Notes: a model not told the origin generated them from the letters alone. Positions 10,947-19,870 are shown, numbered from the stretch's first letter. The stretch: 52,623 bases of DNA from an uncultured Rhodopila sp. (GCA_903851415.1 CAINOE010000005.1:1-52623); one strand, 5' to 3'. Numbers and translations: made by a program.

Positions 10947-11858
10947 ATGTCAACGAATATCGCCTCGGCCGGCTCGCCGCCCGACGGAAGAAACAGCGAC
11001 CTGCTCCGAGCGATCGTCCCTGCCTTGGATGATCGGTCCAAATGGGGCGACATCGCCGATGACTGGCAGGTGATCGCACGTGATCGCCGGGCGTTTCGTC
11101 TGCGCGGCTTCAGTTGGTTCAAGGCGCATGTCGAGTCCAACGTTTCTGTCCTGGTGCGCTCTATTGACAGGATGGAGGCGGAACTGAAGCTGCGCCCGCG
11201 CTGGTACGGCGCGCCCTGGCCGTGGGAAGACGATTTCGCCAGTGCTCAGTTGTTCGCTGCCGCGAAAGGCGCGCCGCTCCGGTTCGACAAGGCGGCAAAA
11301 GCACTTCTGGTCTGCGAGCTCGTAGCAAAGGACAAAGGACTGCCGTCGGAGGTGGTCTATCGATATATGCGTATCGAGCCGGCCATTTTCCGGCTATTGG
11401 ACTTCGACGCGGATTACCTGCAAGCTGCCGAACAGCATCGTCCGGGAATCCTCGTGCAGCTTGGCGATTCGCTCGGCCAGCCGCGTAAGGTCTTCCAGAA
11501 AATGATGGCGGGCCAAACGGTCAGCTATCGTCTGGCTTATCGCACCCGGGAGGCTCTGATTGCGGCCGTGCCTCAGCATCCGCCGGGCAGAATCGTCATC
11601 GGGCAGGGCCGGTCACACCGCGTCACCTGCGTTGACGAGATTATTGACGGGGTTTCAGATCCGGGGGCGAGCAGCGAAGTAACGTCCGAAGGAACCCCGT
11701 TGGACCCGGGGAAGCCGGCAGAGCGGGCCGGTTACCTTGACCAAGATGCAGAGCGCACAAACATAAAGCCTCCCAGGCCTTGGGATCGGCCCGGAAAGCC
11801 CCTGCCCCCGGGCGACGATCCCCCGGCTCCCGAGGAACCTGAAGGTGTTGAGACTTAG
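10947..11858 (+). CDS. Unrecognised protein with Pro-rich C-terminus
   Basis: A protein of 303 residues from the ATG at 10947 (MSTNIASAGS), chosen because earlier ATGs at 10893 and 10920 fall inside or at the edge of the promoter. A weak GAAGG lies 11 bases upstream. Residues about 15-215 are a mixed helical domain rich in Trp and Arg (KWGDIADDWQV, RWYGAPWPWEDD). The last 80 residues are acidic, Pro-rich and probably disordered. No catalytic motif or transmembrane segment is visible. It is followed after 64 bases by a two-TM protein on the same strand and may form a unit with it. Confidence 0.62.
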   Translation: MSTNIASAGSPPDGRNSDLLRAIVPALDDRSKWGDIADDWQVIARDRRAFRLRGFSWFKAHVESNVSVLVRSIDRMEAELKLRPRWYGAPWPWEDDFASAQLFAAAKGAPLRFDKAAKALLVCELVAKDKGLPSEVVYRYMRIEPAIFRLLDFDADYLQAAEQHRPGILVQLGDSLGQPRKVFQKMMAGQTVSYRLAYRTREALIAAVPQHPPGRIVIGQGRSHRVTCVDEIIDGVSDPGASSEVTSEGTPLDPGKPAERAGYLDQDAERTNIKPPRPWDRPGKPLPPGDDPPAPEEPEGVET

Positions 11859-11922
11859 GGCGGGATACCTGCTACAATGATTTTGAGAGGTCTAGACCTG
11901 TTAGCCATGGAGGCGCCGACAC

Positions 11923-12510
11923 GTGGTGGATAAGAACCTGCCAAAGCCGTGGCCTGAGGCTCATGGCTTCAACCCGCGTGACCGCGAGTTGGTGGAGGTG
12001 CTTTGGGACAACGCCCGCACAGCGCGGCTGTCCGAGCTGTATTACGGTGAGCGGTTGGATCGGCTTTCGCGATGGAACTTCATTTTCGAGTTGCTCGTCG
12101 CCATCGGCGCCTCCGGCAGCGGCATCGCCGGCTGGGCTGTCTGGCAGGACAAGATCGGCGCGGTGGTCTGGGCGTGCATAGCCGGGCTGGCCGCCGTCAT
12201 CGCCATTGCCAAGCCGCTGCTCGCGATTGACCGCCGGATACGCCATGCGACCCGGCAACAGCAGCTTTATCGCAGCATCCTCAGCAGCCTGGAAAATCTG
12301 GCTTTCGATATCCAGCAAGCCGGCACGCTGTCCGCGGAGAACCGCCGCCGATATCAAAGGGCGCGCGAAAACCTGCGGCAGGCGGAGGACGCCGACGATC
12401 CGGCGCAGAACCTGCGGCGCCTCGAACAACTCCAGCAGCGGGTCGATAAGGAAATGCCCGCCCACTCACTCTGGGTTCCCCTGCCAGCGCCGGAAGCACA
12501 TCCGGCCTGA
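11923..12510 (+). CDS. Two-TM protein with cytoplasmic helical tail (SLATT-like topology)
   Basis: A protein of 195 residues starting at a GTG at 11923 (a second GTG follows directly). GGAGG at 11909-11913 is the ribosome-binding site. Residues 1-50 are hydrophilic and helical. TM1 is about 52-74 and TM2 about 79-100. The remainder is a long charged helical tail, probably coiled coil (RRYQRARENLRQAEDA). This order matches SLATT-type two-TM effectors, which occur with nucleotide-second-messenger or other defence sensors. No nucleotidyltransferase is adjacent, so the family link rests on topology only. It converges on the LLM gene at 12542. Confidence 0.68.
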   Translation: MVDKNLPKPWPEAHGFNPRDRELVEVLWDNARTARLSELYYGERLDRLSRWNFIFELLVAIGASGSGIAGWAVWQDKIGAVVWACIAGLAAVIAIAKPLLAIDRRIRHATRQQQLYRSILSSLENLAFDIQQAGTLSAENRRRYQRARENLRQAEDADDPAQNLRRLEQLQQRVDKEMPAHSLWVPLPAPEAHPA

Positions 12511-12541
12511 TCGCATGACCCCGACGCCACCGGGCCCGACG

Positions 12542-13414
12542 CTACGTATCCGCCAGCGCCGCCAGGATCGCGTCCCGCGCCGCCGTGTCGCCAACCGCAT
12601 GCACCGGCTGGATCGCCACATGCGTCGCACCCGCGTCGAAATGCGCCCGCAGCCCGGCCTTCACCTGATCCGCCGTGCCCCACAGCACAATCTGGTCGAT
12701 GAACCCATCCGACCCGCCGTTCGCCAGATCCGCCTCCGTAAATCCCATCCCGAGCCAGGCGTTGCGGTAATTGTCCAGCACCATGTAGCGCGACAATTCC
12801 GCCCGCCCCAGCGCCCGCGCCCGTGCCGGATCGCTTTCGATCGTTACTTTCTGCTCGACCGCCAGCCACTTGTCCGGGCCGAGGATCTTCGCCGCCCCCG
12901 CCGTATGCTTCGGGATCGTATTGTACGGCACCGCCCCGCGCGTCATCCGCGCCGCCAGCTTCAGCATCAGCGGCCCGAGTGCCGCGATGCAGACCGGGAA
13001 CTCGCCCGCCCCCGCCTCGCCCCTGGCGATCCCGTCCAGATACGCCCGCATCGCCGGCACCGGCTTTTCGTAGACATGGCCACGCAGCCCCTCGACCATC
13101 GGCACATGGCTGACGCCCAGCCCGAGGATGAAGCGGCCGCCATACAAATCGTTCAGGCTGATCATGCCGCGCCGCGCGGTGAACGCATCGCGCGCGTAGA
13201 TCGAGGCGATGGAACTGCCGATCTTCAGGGTGGTGGTCTGGGAGAGCATGAAGCCGGCGAGGGTGAACGATTCGTAGCCGCGGGATTCCGGATACCACAG
13301 CGTATCGAAGCCGAGCCGCTCGACGGTTTTCGCGAAAGCGGCAACCGGCTCCGGGCCGGGATGCTTGTCGGGGGAGTACCAAACTCCGAGGCGTCCGAGT
13401 TTCATGGCTGCCAT
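12542..13414 (-). CDS. LLM-class flavin-dependent oxidoreductase (F420-type subfamily)
   Basis: A protein of 290 residues with a luciferase-like TIM barrel. Typical segments are LGFDTLWYPE, GSSIASIYARDAFTARR, LNDLYGGRFILGLGVSH and the late VLWGTADQVKAGL. The family uses FMN or F420 to oxidise or reduce diverse small molecules; the layout resembles the probable F420-dependent subfamily, but cofactor choice cannot be proved here. The ATG at 13405, three codons in, is an equally good start. It is probably monocistronic. Confidence 0.9.
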   Translation of the reverse strand: MAAMKLGRLGVWYSPDKHPGPEPVAAFAKTVERLGFDTLWYPESRGYESFTLAGFMLSQTTTLKIGSSIASIYARDAFTARRGMISLNDLYGGRFILGLGVSHVPMVEGLRGHVYEKPVPAMRAYLDGIARGEAGAGEFPVCIAALGPLMLKLAARMTRGAVPYNTIPKHTAGAAKILGPDKWLAVEQKVTIESDPARARALGRAELSRYMVLDNYRNAWLGMGFTEADLANGGSDGFIDQIVLWGTADQVKAGLRAHFDAGATHVAIQPVHAVGDTAARDAILAALADT

Positions 13415-13498
13415 CCTGTTCCGATGTTCGTCGCCGGACGTAAGCCGGCGATGGCCTCCGCAGACTAACCGAACCGGCTTCCGGCCGGTATATCGGCC

Positions 13499-13786
13499 TC
13501 ACCAGTCTTCCTTCAGCGCCGCATCGAGGTCCGGGTTCGCCGCGGCCACGCTGTCCCGCGCCGTGCGGTAGGCGTCCAGAATGGTCCGGCGCGAGATACC
13601 GGCGGACGCACCAACGTTGAGAATCGAAGCCAGCGACACGTCGCCGAACACTGCCCGCAGATGCGAGGGAACGCCGCCGCCGCCGCGCAGGATCGCCATG
13701 ATCCCGGCATCGGTAATCGGTTCCTGGCTCGCATTCTCGACCGCATGCCGAATGGCGAGCATGCCCGGCACGACTGTTTCGTCCAT
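13499..13786 (-). CDS. Conserved hypothetical, 95 residues
   Basis: A soluble protein of 95 residues, not recognised. The sequence is helix-rich, with a Gly run (RGGGGVPSHL) and an HTH-like stretch (GISRRTILDAYRTARDS). A weak purine stretch precedes the ATG. It lies 50 bases downstream of the frameshifted AbiEii-like gene on the same strand. It may be co-transcribed with it and could be its partner, but no antitoxin motif is recognised. Confidence 0.55.
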   Translation of the reverse strand: MDETVVPGMLAIRHAVENASQEPITDAGIMAILRGGGGVPSHLRAVFGDVSLASILNVGASAGISRRTILDAYRTARDSVAAANPDLDAALKEDW

Positions 13787-13836
13787 CTCTTACTTCGCCT
13801 CCGGGCCGGGATCGTACGGGTCACGGGCCTTGAAGT

Positions 13837-14506
13837 CTAATCGCTATCGATCGTCTTGATCGCCTGGAGCAATCCATCGACCATCCCGGTCAAATACGGA
13901 CGCCCCACCTCCGTCACCATGATGTCCTTTGCAAGATCGTCCGGGGTCAGTGTCCGCATCGCCATCAGCCGCCGCAACAGCGCCGGCCGCGTGCGCCGTG
14001 TAGCCGCAAGCGCCTCGGCGGCTGCCGCATGATCGAGCGCCAAAGCGACCGCCATGTCGAAGGCGTCCCGAGCCTTGAAGCTATCCGCCCGGTAAAGCAG
14101 CTTCCTGGCGAGAATCTCCGACGTCGCATCCAGGACGATCTGCCTTCCGCCAGCGTTGATCACTTCGCATGCAGCCGTCGGAATGACGGGCGCAGCCACG
14201 ATGAAAATCGCCATCCCGCAGCACGAGCTTCACCGCATTGGCCTGTTCCTCGTAATCAACCGCCTCCTGCGCGGCGACCTCGTTCAGCCTCGGCGAAATA
14301 AAACTCAGCGCCTGCGCATCGTGGGTGAAGATGTCGAGGTCTTTGCTGATGCGGTGATCAAAGCGGAACATCAGCACGGTGCCCCCGCCGAGATGGAAAT
14401 CGAGTTCGCCATAACCATTGTGGCGAAGGCTGTCGACGACCCGAAGCGCCGGACCGATCAGCGTCCGCCACGTGTCCCTGTCAAAGCGCCGGTTGGTCTT
14501 ACTCAT
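13837..14506 (-). pseudogene. AbiEii/AbiGii-type nucleotidyltransferase, frameshifted
   Basis: Two overlapping frames reconstruct one 222-residue protein. The N-terminal part (from the ATG at 14506, ribosome-binding site GAGAG) has the nucleotidyltransferase core: GGGTVLMFRFDHR then SKDLDIF with the paired Asp residues, and VKLVLRDG. The C-terminal part (from about 14214) continues with FIVAAPVIP, an ILARKLLYRAD helix and an RDAFDMAVAL segment. The break falls in a run of four A (14204-14207, plus strand). Removing one base restores the frame exactly, giving 669 bases. Known members are toxins of type IV systems or abortive-infection modules. No AbiEi-type antitoxin is adjacent. It begins just after the ThDP enzyme stop and is likely co-transcribed with it. 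Confidence 0.75.
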
Positions 14507-14513
14507 CGGACTC

Positions 14514-16142
14514 TCACCGCCGCAGCACCGGCGACGGAATGCTTTCGATCATGACGTTGACCACCGCCGGTTTGCCGCTCGCGAGCGATCGCTCGATCGC
14601 GCCCGGCAGGTCATCGACGCCGGTGACCAGCTCCCCGTGCCCGCCCAGCGCCACCGCCACCAGGTCGTAGCGCGTGGCGCCCAGCTCGCAGCCATGTGCG
14701 CGGTTCGGGCCGTAGTCGCGCACCTGCAAGTTGTACTCCGCGTTCCAACGGCAATCATTGCCAACGATCGCGACGTAAGCCAGGTCCAGGCGCACCGCCG
14801 TTTCGATCTCCGACATATGGAAGCCGAACGTGCCGTCGCCCAGCACGGCGAACACCGGCGCGGACCGCTCCACCACGCGCGCCCCCGCGGCCATCGGCAG
14901 CGACGAGCCGATGGAGCCGGCCACGCCGTTGATCATGCGGCGGTCGTTGCGCAGAATGCTCTGTCCCCATTGCGAGAACTCGCCGCCGTCGCAGATCAGC
15001 ACGCTGTCCGGGTCGCGCGCCAGAAACGGCTGCAGCGCACGAAAAACCTGTGCCGGGTGCAGCCGTCCCTCGGTTCGCGACGTCAGCCCGGCCCACTCCG
15101 CCGGACGGTCGTCGAAACAGGACCGTGCCTCCGCCAGCCATCCGGCATCGCCACATCCCCGCCTGGCGCCGCGTGCGATCAGGGTTTCGCCCGCCGGCCA
15201 CGTGTCGGCGACGCAGCCGAAGGCCAGGCCGCGCGACCGCGCCGCCCGGTCCAGCATGGCGCCGTCCGGATCGATGGCGATGAAGCGGCAGTCGGCGGCG
15301 AACGGGGCCTCGCCGAACTTCAGGGTGAAATCCAGCGCCTTGCCGAGCAGCAGCACCATGTCGGTGCGCTTCGCCACCTCGGCATAGGCCCCGAGGCTGG
15401 CGTCGTTCAGGCCGCGCGGTCCCTCGCTGAGGCAGGCCGGGATCAACAGGGCGCGTTCGATCCGCCGCAGCAGGTCGCGGCCGGGACGCGTTGCCAGCGC
15501 CGGGGCGCCAATCACCAGCGGCCGCCGCGCGGTCGCCAGCAATGCGATCACGGCATCGGCCGCGGCATCGCCGAGCGGCAGCGGGGGCGCGGCGAAATCC
15601 ACCGCCGCCGGCCAGGCCACCGCGCTGGCCTCCACCCGCGCGTCAAGAATGTCCGACGGCAGGCTAAGATGCACCGGTCCGGGCCGCCCCGACCTGGCCA
15701 GGCGGATCGCCCTCGCGACGTCCAGGCCGACGCGGGCGGTATCGGTCGCCATCCAGGCGGCCTTGGTCACCGGCGCCCCCATCTCCACCTGCCTCAGTTC
15801 CTGAAAGCCGCCGCGGCCGATCTGATCTGTTTCCGTGTGGCCGGAGATCAGCAGCATCGGCGATTCCCGGCCGAGCGCGGTGAACAGCGCCCCGACGGCG
15901 TTGGCATGGCCGGGGCCGCCGGTGACCCAGGCGATTCCCGGCCGTCCGGTCAGGCGTCCATACGCGTCCGCCATGTGGACCGCGGCGGCCTCGTGCCGGA
16001 CATGCATCAGGCGCAGCGTGGTTTCGAGCGCCGCGTCGAACAGCGCCATGATGTGGTTGCCCGACAGGGTAAAGATGTCGGTCAGGCCGGCGCATTCCAA
16101 TGTGCGCGCGACGATGTCGGCGCCGCGGAGAGTGGCGGTCAT
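14514..16142 (-). CDS. Thiamine diphosphate-dependent enzyme (acetolactate synthase-like)
   Basis: A protein of 542 residues with the three-domain layout of the acetolactate synthase/decarboxylase superfamily. The N-terminal PYR domain has the activating Glu in VRHEAAAVHMADAYGRLTG (about residue 50). The middle domain is of the DHS type, and the C-terminal PP domain has GDGTFGFHMSEIETA ending near VGND, the metal/ThDP motif. It is closest in feel to ThDP-binding carboligases or decarboxylases of unknown substrate; no small regulatory subunit is nearby, so branched-chain biosynthesis is unlikely. Its stop lies seven bases before the start of the AbiEii-like gene. A palindromic repeat lies just upstream. 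Confidence 0.92.
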   Translation of the reverse strand: MTATLRGADIVARTLECAGLTDIFTLSGNHIMALFDAALETTLRLMHVRHEAAAVHMADAYGRLTGRPGIAWVTGGPGHANAVGALFTALGRESPMLLISGHTETDQIGRGGFQELRQVEMGAPVTKAAWMATDTARVGLDVARAIRLARSGRPGPVHLSLPSDILDARVEASAVAWPAAVDFAAPPLPLGDAAADAVIALLATARRPLVIGAPALATRPGRDLLRRIERALLIPACLSEGPRGLNDASLGAYAEVAKRTDMVLLLGKALDFTLKFGEAPFAADCRFIAIDPDGAMLDRAARSRGLAFGCVADTWPAGETLIARGARRGCGDAGWLAEARSCFDDRPAEWAGLTSRTEGRLHPAQVFRALQPFLARDPDSVLICDGGEFSQWGQSILRNDRRMINGVAGSIGSSLPMAAGARVVERSAPVFAVLGDGTFGFHMSEIETAVRLDLAYVAIVGNDCRWNAEYNLQVRDYGPNRAHGCELGATRYDLVAVALGGHGELVTGVDDLPGAIERSLASGKPAVVNVMIESIPSPVLRR

Positions 16143-16154
16143 GCGGGACGCCCC

Positions 16155-16246
16155 GTGTCATGGCCGGGCTTGTGCCGGTCATCCACCGCTTGCAGTGCCG
16201 CATGAGGCAACGTCGTGGATGGCCGGGCTAAATCCGGCCATGACAC
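16155..16246. repeat. Palindromic intergenic repeat (REP-like hairpin)
   Basis: Two 32-base arms (16155-16186 and 16215-16246) are inverted copies with 26 of 32 positions matching, around a 28-base loop. The arm begins GTGTCATGGCCGG. A related element sharing the TCATGGCC...GGCTTGT core lies at the right edge of the window, so this is a dispersed family. It sits in the intergenic gap between two minus-strand genes. Confidence 0.85.
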
Positions 16247-16314
16247 GAGAACAACGCCCTGCGCCCCACCGGTTGAATCAGCTCGTATGGTGGCGCTGAC
16301 GGCCGCAGCGGCCC

Positions 16315-17226
16315 TCACACCGGATCCCACGGGAACACGTCCCGCGTCCGCTCCAGCGGGGTAAAGTTGTTCTTCACCGCGGGCAGCCAGTGCTCCGCCA
16401 GCGTCTCGGGCGTCCAGCCACCGGTCCGCGCCATGATCCGCATCGGACGCGGCTGATTGTACAAATAAATCTCGTTGCCCCGGACGCCCAGTATCTGCCC
16501 CGAAACCCCCGCCGCCGCGTCGCTGCCGAGGAAAGCGATCAACTGCGCGATATGGTCCGGCCGGGTTTTCGCCGCGCGCGCCCGCAACTGAGCCTCGGTC
16601 TGACCCGGCACGGTCTCGATCATGCGGCTGAAGGCGTGCGGCCCGATGCAGTTCGACCGCACGTTATAGCGCTGCATGTCCATCGCGATGTTCCGCGACA
16701 GCCCCACGATGCCCATCTTGGCCGCGCCGTAATTCACCTGGCCGACGCCGCCGATAAGGCCGGAGGTCGAGCTGATGTGGATGAAGGACCCGCTCTCCTG
16801 CTTGCGGAAATGCGTCACGGCGGCGCGGGAGACATGGAACGATCCGTACAGATGCACCTTGATGACGGCGTCCCACTCCTCGACCGACATGTAGTGGAAC
16901 ATCCGGTCGCGCAGGATGCCGGCGTTGTTCACCACGATGTCGATGCGGCCGAAATGGTCGATCGCGTCCTGCACCATGCGCCGGGCGTCCTCCCAGATCG
17001 CGACGCTGCCGGTGTTGGCGACGGCGCGGCCGACACCGTTGGCCTGGGCGATCTCGTGCACGACCCGTTGGGCCGGCCCGGCGTCGTGGCCCTCGCCGGC
17101 CACGCTGGCGCCGACGTCGTTCACCACCACCCGGGCGCCGTTTGCCGCCAGGGCGATGGCCGCCGCGCGGCCGATTCCGCCGCCCGCTCCGGTGACGACC
17201 GCGACCTTCCCGTCAAGCATGCCCAT
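16315..17226 (-). CDS. SDR-family dehydrogenase, hydroxyacyl-CoA-dehydrogenase-like
   Basis: A protein of 303 residues. The ATG at 17226 has a very good ribosome-binding site (AAGGAGGAATCAG); the longer frame to 17286 is not needed. The N-terminal Rossmann loop is VVTGAGGGIGRA, followed by NNAGILRD, the Ser of ISSTSG and the YGAAK active site. The last 60 residues (after GQILGVRGNEIYLY) are an extra tail seen in SDRs of the peroxisomal multifunctional beta-oxidation type (hydroxyacyl-CoA dehydrogenase). A role in fatty-acyl or steroid-like side-chain oxidation is therefore likely but not proved. Confidence 0.9.
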   Translation of the reverse strand: MGMLDGKVAVVTGAGGGIGRAAAIALAANGARVVVNDVGASVAGEGHDAGPAQRVVHEIAQANGVGRAVANTGSVAIWEDARRMVQDAIDHFGRIDIVVNNAGILRDRMFHYMSVEEWDAVIKVHLYGSFHVSRAAVTHFRKQESGSFIHISSTSGLIGGVGQVNYGAAKMGIVGLSRNIAMDMQRYNVRSNCIGPHAFSRMIETVPGQTEAQLRARAAKTRPDHIAQLIAFLGSDAAAGVSGQILGVRGNEIYLYNQPRPMRIMARTGGWTPETLAEHWLPAVKNNFTPLERTRDVFPWDPV

Positions 17227-17317
17227 TCTGATTCCTCCTTCGGCCGGACTGGGCGCCAGTCTGCGGCACGAAGCCAACTCTGTCATCCTTCAGGCTGAAG
17301 CCGTCAGGCCCGGGAGA

Positions 17318-18391
17318 CTACCTGCATAGCCGCGGCGTTCGGCGGCGGATCCATCGCATGAGCGGCCCTTCCACCCCGACATGGAGCATGACGGCGGCAC
17401 CTATGGCCAGCGCGCCGAGCATGGCGATCGCGACGCCGGCCGGAACCGCTGCAAGCACTCCGAAATGAGCGCCAATCCGGATCGCGATAGTTACGACCGT
17501 CAGATGGATCAGATAAAGACAATAGGAAGAATCGCCGAACATCAGGCCAATATTGCCGAGTCGCAGGGTGCCTCCTCGTTCAAGTTCAACCAGTCCAAGC
17601 AGGATCGCGACGGACGCAGAACCGTACAGCGCCCGGCCGGGCAGGCCGTTGAGCGGAACGATCCCCTGCAATTCCAGGACGCCGGCAATCAGAAACAGAA
17701 CCGCGCCCAATGCGGCGACGGCGGCCGGGCGGGCGGTGCGGTGGGATGCGAGCCATCGCGCCGCCGCGATTCCCATCAGAAACTCGATGTTGAACGGCGA
17801 CACCAGCAGGCGGAGCAATGGAGCCTCCGGCGCCACCGCCGCTCCGGCCAGCACGAGCAGCAGCGTTCCGGCAAGCAGCGGCTTGCAGAAGCGCCGTTCG
17901 ATTATCGCCAAAGCAAAAACAATATAGAACAGCATCTCGGACTTCAGCGTCCATGCCACCCCGACGATGGGATCGGCGCGCGCGGGGAGCAGAAGCAAGG
18001 AGTTCAGCAGGTGCATTGGCGCCAATCTGGCCGCCGCGTCCGGAGCGAACAACGCGCGCGCGATTTCGATACCTGTTACGAACCAGTAAATCGGATAGAT
18101 GCGTGTTACGCGGCGCCACAGGTAGCGAGGGGTGCGATCGGGGCGCCCGACATCCGCGGCATGGGCATAGGTTATGATGAAACCGCTGAGCACGAAAAAG
18201 AAATCTACGCCGGCATGGCCGAAACCGAAGGCGTTGCCGAACGGGACATAGCCGATATATTGCGGTAGGGATATGGCCCGGGTCGCGTGATAGACGACGA
18301 CCATGAGCGCGGCGATGCCCCTGGCCGCCTGAACACCGGCCAATTTCCCGCTGTCTGGCCGCGGCGTCGTTTGTGTCCCGGCGATGCCCAT
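17318..18391 (-). CDS. Acyltransferase 3 family membrane protein (OafA/YrhL type)
   Basis: A protein of 357 residues with about ten transmembrane helices. The N-terminal motif LAGVQAARGIAALMVVVYHA carries the family's conserved Arg and His, followed by GVDFFFVLSGF. These enzymes move acyl groups onto extracellular polysaccharide, peptidoglycan or lipids at the inner membrane. No glycosyltransferase cluster is nearby, so the acceptor is unknown. Confidence 0.9.
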   Translation of the reverse strand: MGIAGTQTTPRPDSGKLAGVQAARGIAALMVVVYHATRAISLPQYIGYVPFGNAFGFGHAGVDFFFVLSGFIITYAHAADVGRPDRTPRYLWRRVTRIYPIYWFVTGIEIARALFAPDAAARLAPMHLLNSLLLLPARADPIVGVAWTLKSEMLFYIVFALAIIERRFCKPLLAGTLLLVLAGAAVAPEAPLLRLLVSPFNIEFLMGIAAARWLASHRTARPAAVAALGAVLFLIAGVLELQGIVPLNGLPGRALYGSASVAILLGLVELERGGTLRLGNIGLMFGDSSYCLYLIHLTVVTIAIRIGAHFGVLAAVPAGVAIAMLGALAIGAAVMLHVGVEGPLMRWIRRRTPRLCR

Positions 18392-18489
18392 GTTTGGTCC
18401 CTACGTGATACGATTACGCAAATACACCAAGCTGAACGCCCTTCAAAGGTCTGCGTTTTCAGACCTGTTTTATGAGCATGGTCCCGGGC

Positions 18490-18806
18490 CGGGAGGCAGC
18501 GATAACGGCCGGGACCGCCCGTCACCGGGCCGGTGGCGGCGGGGGACGCAAGCGCGACAATCTGATTGCCCGTATCGACGCATTGTTTGAAGCCGGGTTT
18601 GACGGGCAAATCCTGCGCTTCGACCGGCCATGCATTATGGCGAGATTCGCCAACTCCGGCAGGCGCCCGGCAGGCCAATCACGCTGGAAGACGGCATGAT
18701 CGCGGCGACAGCCCGGGCCTACGCCGTGCAGGCCATCGCCAGCCGCAACATCAAGGACTTCGCAGGCTGCGGCGTGGCGCCGATCGGCCGCGCGATGACA
18801 GGATGA
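18490..18806 (+). pseudogene. VapC-like PIN-domain toxin remnant
   Basis: No intact reading frame. One frame carries a middle segment (AAITAGTARHRAGGGG, then RDNLIARIDALFEAGFDG and QILRFD). A second frame then carries a C-terminal PIN segment: HYGEIRQLRQAPGRPITLED, MIAATARAYAVQAIASRN, IKDFAGCG, stop at 18804-18806. The switch lies near 18627-18640. These blocks follow the usual VapC order (the EDxxIAA and TRNxxDF motifs). The N-terminal active-site Asp and the VapB partner are absent. Upstream bases 18392-18489 hold nothing recognisable. Confidence 0.6.
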
Positions 18807-18833
18807 ACATTGCCCGGCGGAAAAGGGGCGTGT

Positions 18834-19178
18834 TCAGCCGGTTCTCGTCGCGGCATGATGCTTTCCCGGCAGGCATCCCGGGATCAGCGGCAACGCGGTC
18901 TCGAGTTCCTCCGGCATTGGAATGTTGGGTTTCGTACCGCCATCAGACCGTTGCAACCATGATATGACTTCGGTGGAGGGAATTCCCTCGGTGTAGATAT
19001 AAAGCTTTCCTGTATCGTCGTATTGCTTGCAGGCATGGCCCCCCAGCCCGAAAACCCGGCCGAACCCGGATGTCGGATCGGCCATTTCCGCCGGCTGTGC
19101 CTGCGCAAGTCCGGTCTGGACTGCGAGAACCAGGACCGCCGCGAGAATTCCAGCCCGCGCCATTGTCCGCGGCCGCAT
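18834..19178 (-). CDS. Small secreted hypothetical protein
   Basis: A protein of 114 residues from the ATG at 19178 (MRPRTMARAG; an ATG at 19163 is also possible). It has a signal peptide (AGILAAVLVLAVQTGLAQA) with a likely cut after AQA. The mature part has about 85 residues with two Cys and no recognised domain (FGLGGHACKQYDD, YIYTEGIPSTEV). The neighbourhood is full of remnants, so this could be a decaying gene. Codon use is compatible with coding. Confidence 0.45.
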   Translation of the reverse strand: MRPRTMARAGILAAVLVLAVQTGLAQAQPAEMADPTSGFGRVFGLGGHACKQYDDTGKLYIYTEGIPSTEVISWLQRSDGGTKPNIPMPEELETALPLIPGCLPGKHHAATRTG

Positions 19179-19559
19179 ACCGGCAACGGTATCACAGGGC
19201 CGGCGGTGTTTGAAAGGCCCGCTCTGGCCGCGGCACAGACCCGACTTAATAAGCCGAAAGTCTTCGCATGGATTCATACTTACGTTCCTTCAAAGCTGCC
19301 TGGATCGCACCAGCAACGGGATGAAGGACGCTCCTCTCTACAGAGGATGCAGCATAGCCGATGGCAATCGGACGATGTCAAGACAAACGTGACGACGCCC
19401 GCCGGCGAACCGGCAGAAATTTTCGGGCGCGGCGAGACCGGTTCCGGCCGGCGCGCTACCGGCATCCGGCCCCGGCCCGGGTTCGTTTGAAACCTTACGG
19501 AACCGCGGCACACCTCCCGGGGGATCCGATGGAACGCGACCGGCCCGCCTTGACCTGCC
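19179..19559. other. Non-coding stretch between decayed genes
   Basis: About 380 bases with no gene I can support. Long open frames here on both strands are arginine/proline-rich shadows. The region probably held the missing 5' part of the dioxygenase remnant that follows. No promoter pair or hairpin stands out. Confidence 0.4.
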
Positions 19560-19870
19560 GGCTTCCCGCCGGACACGTTCTCCGCGACCGAGGTCGCCAT
19601 CCTCAAGTCCGAGGCCGAAGCCATCTGCCGCCAGCAGCGCCCTGAAGTCCGGCGCGAAAAATCCGGCGCGCGACGACCGCATGCCGGAGCCTCGCCCCAT
19701 GAACATCGGCGCGCAAGATCGTCTACCTCACCTTGAACGCCGTCTCCAACGTCATCGGCAGGCCGACGCGGCCGGAGTGGATCGCGCATACCGACTGCCG
19801 CCCGATCGTGCCCGGCGAGGCGGATGCGCTGACCCGCCATGCAGAAGGTTTCGGTCAGGCGGCGGAATAG
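19560..19870 (+). pseudogene. Phytanoyl-CoA dioxygenase (PhyH) family remnant
   Basis: Two pieces of a PhyH-like 2OG-Fe dioxygenase survive in different frames. From 19560 the first reads GFPPDTFSATEVAILKSEAE and AICRQQRPEV, an N-terminal PhyH helix. From about 19709 the second reads RKIVYLTLNAVSNVIG, RPTRPEWIAHTDCRPI, and ends at a TAG at 19868-19870, which is the family's C-terminus. The central core with the His-x-Asp and distal His ligands is missing, so a deletion of most of the gene plus a frame change is the simplest reading. It cannot encode an active enzyme. Confidence 0.6.

Noticed and set aside
11923..12510. Naming this a CBASS or SLATT effector
   Set aside because: Only the topology fits; no cyclase or other sensor gene is adjacent, so the defence role is kept as a hypothesis.
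14418..16205. A 595-residue open frame antisense to the ThDP enzyme
   Set aside because: It is a shadow of the opposite strand in high-GC DNA: arginine/histidine-rich, no domain, while the other strand has clear ThDP motifs.
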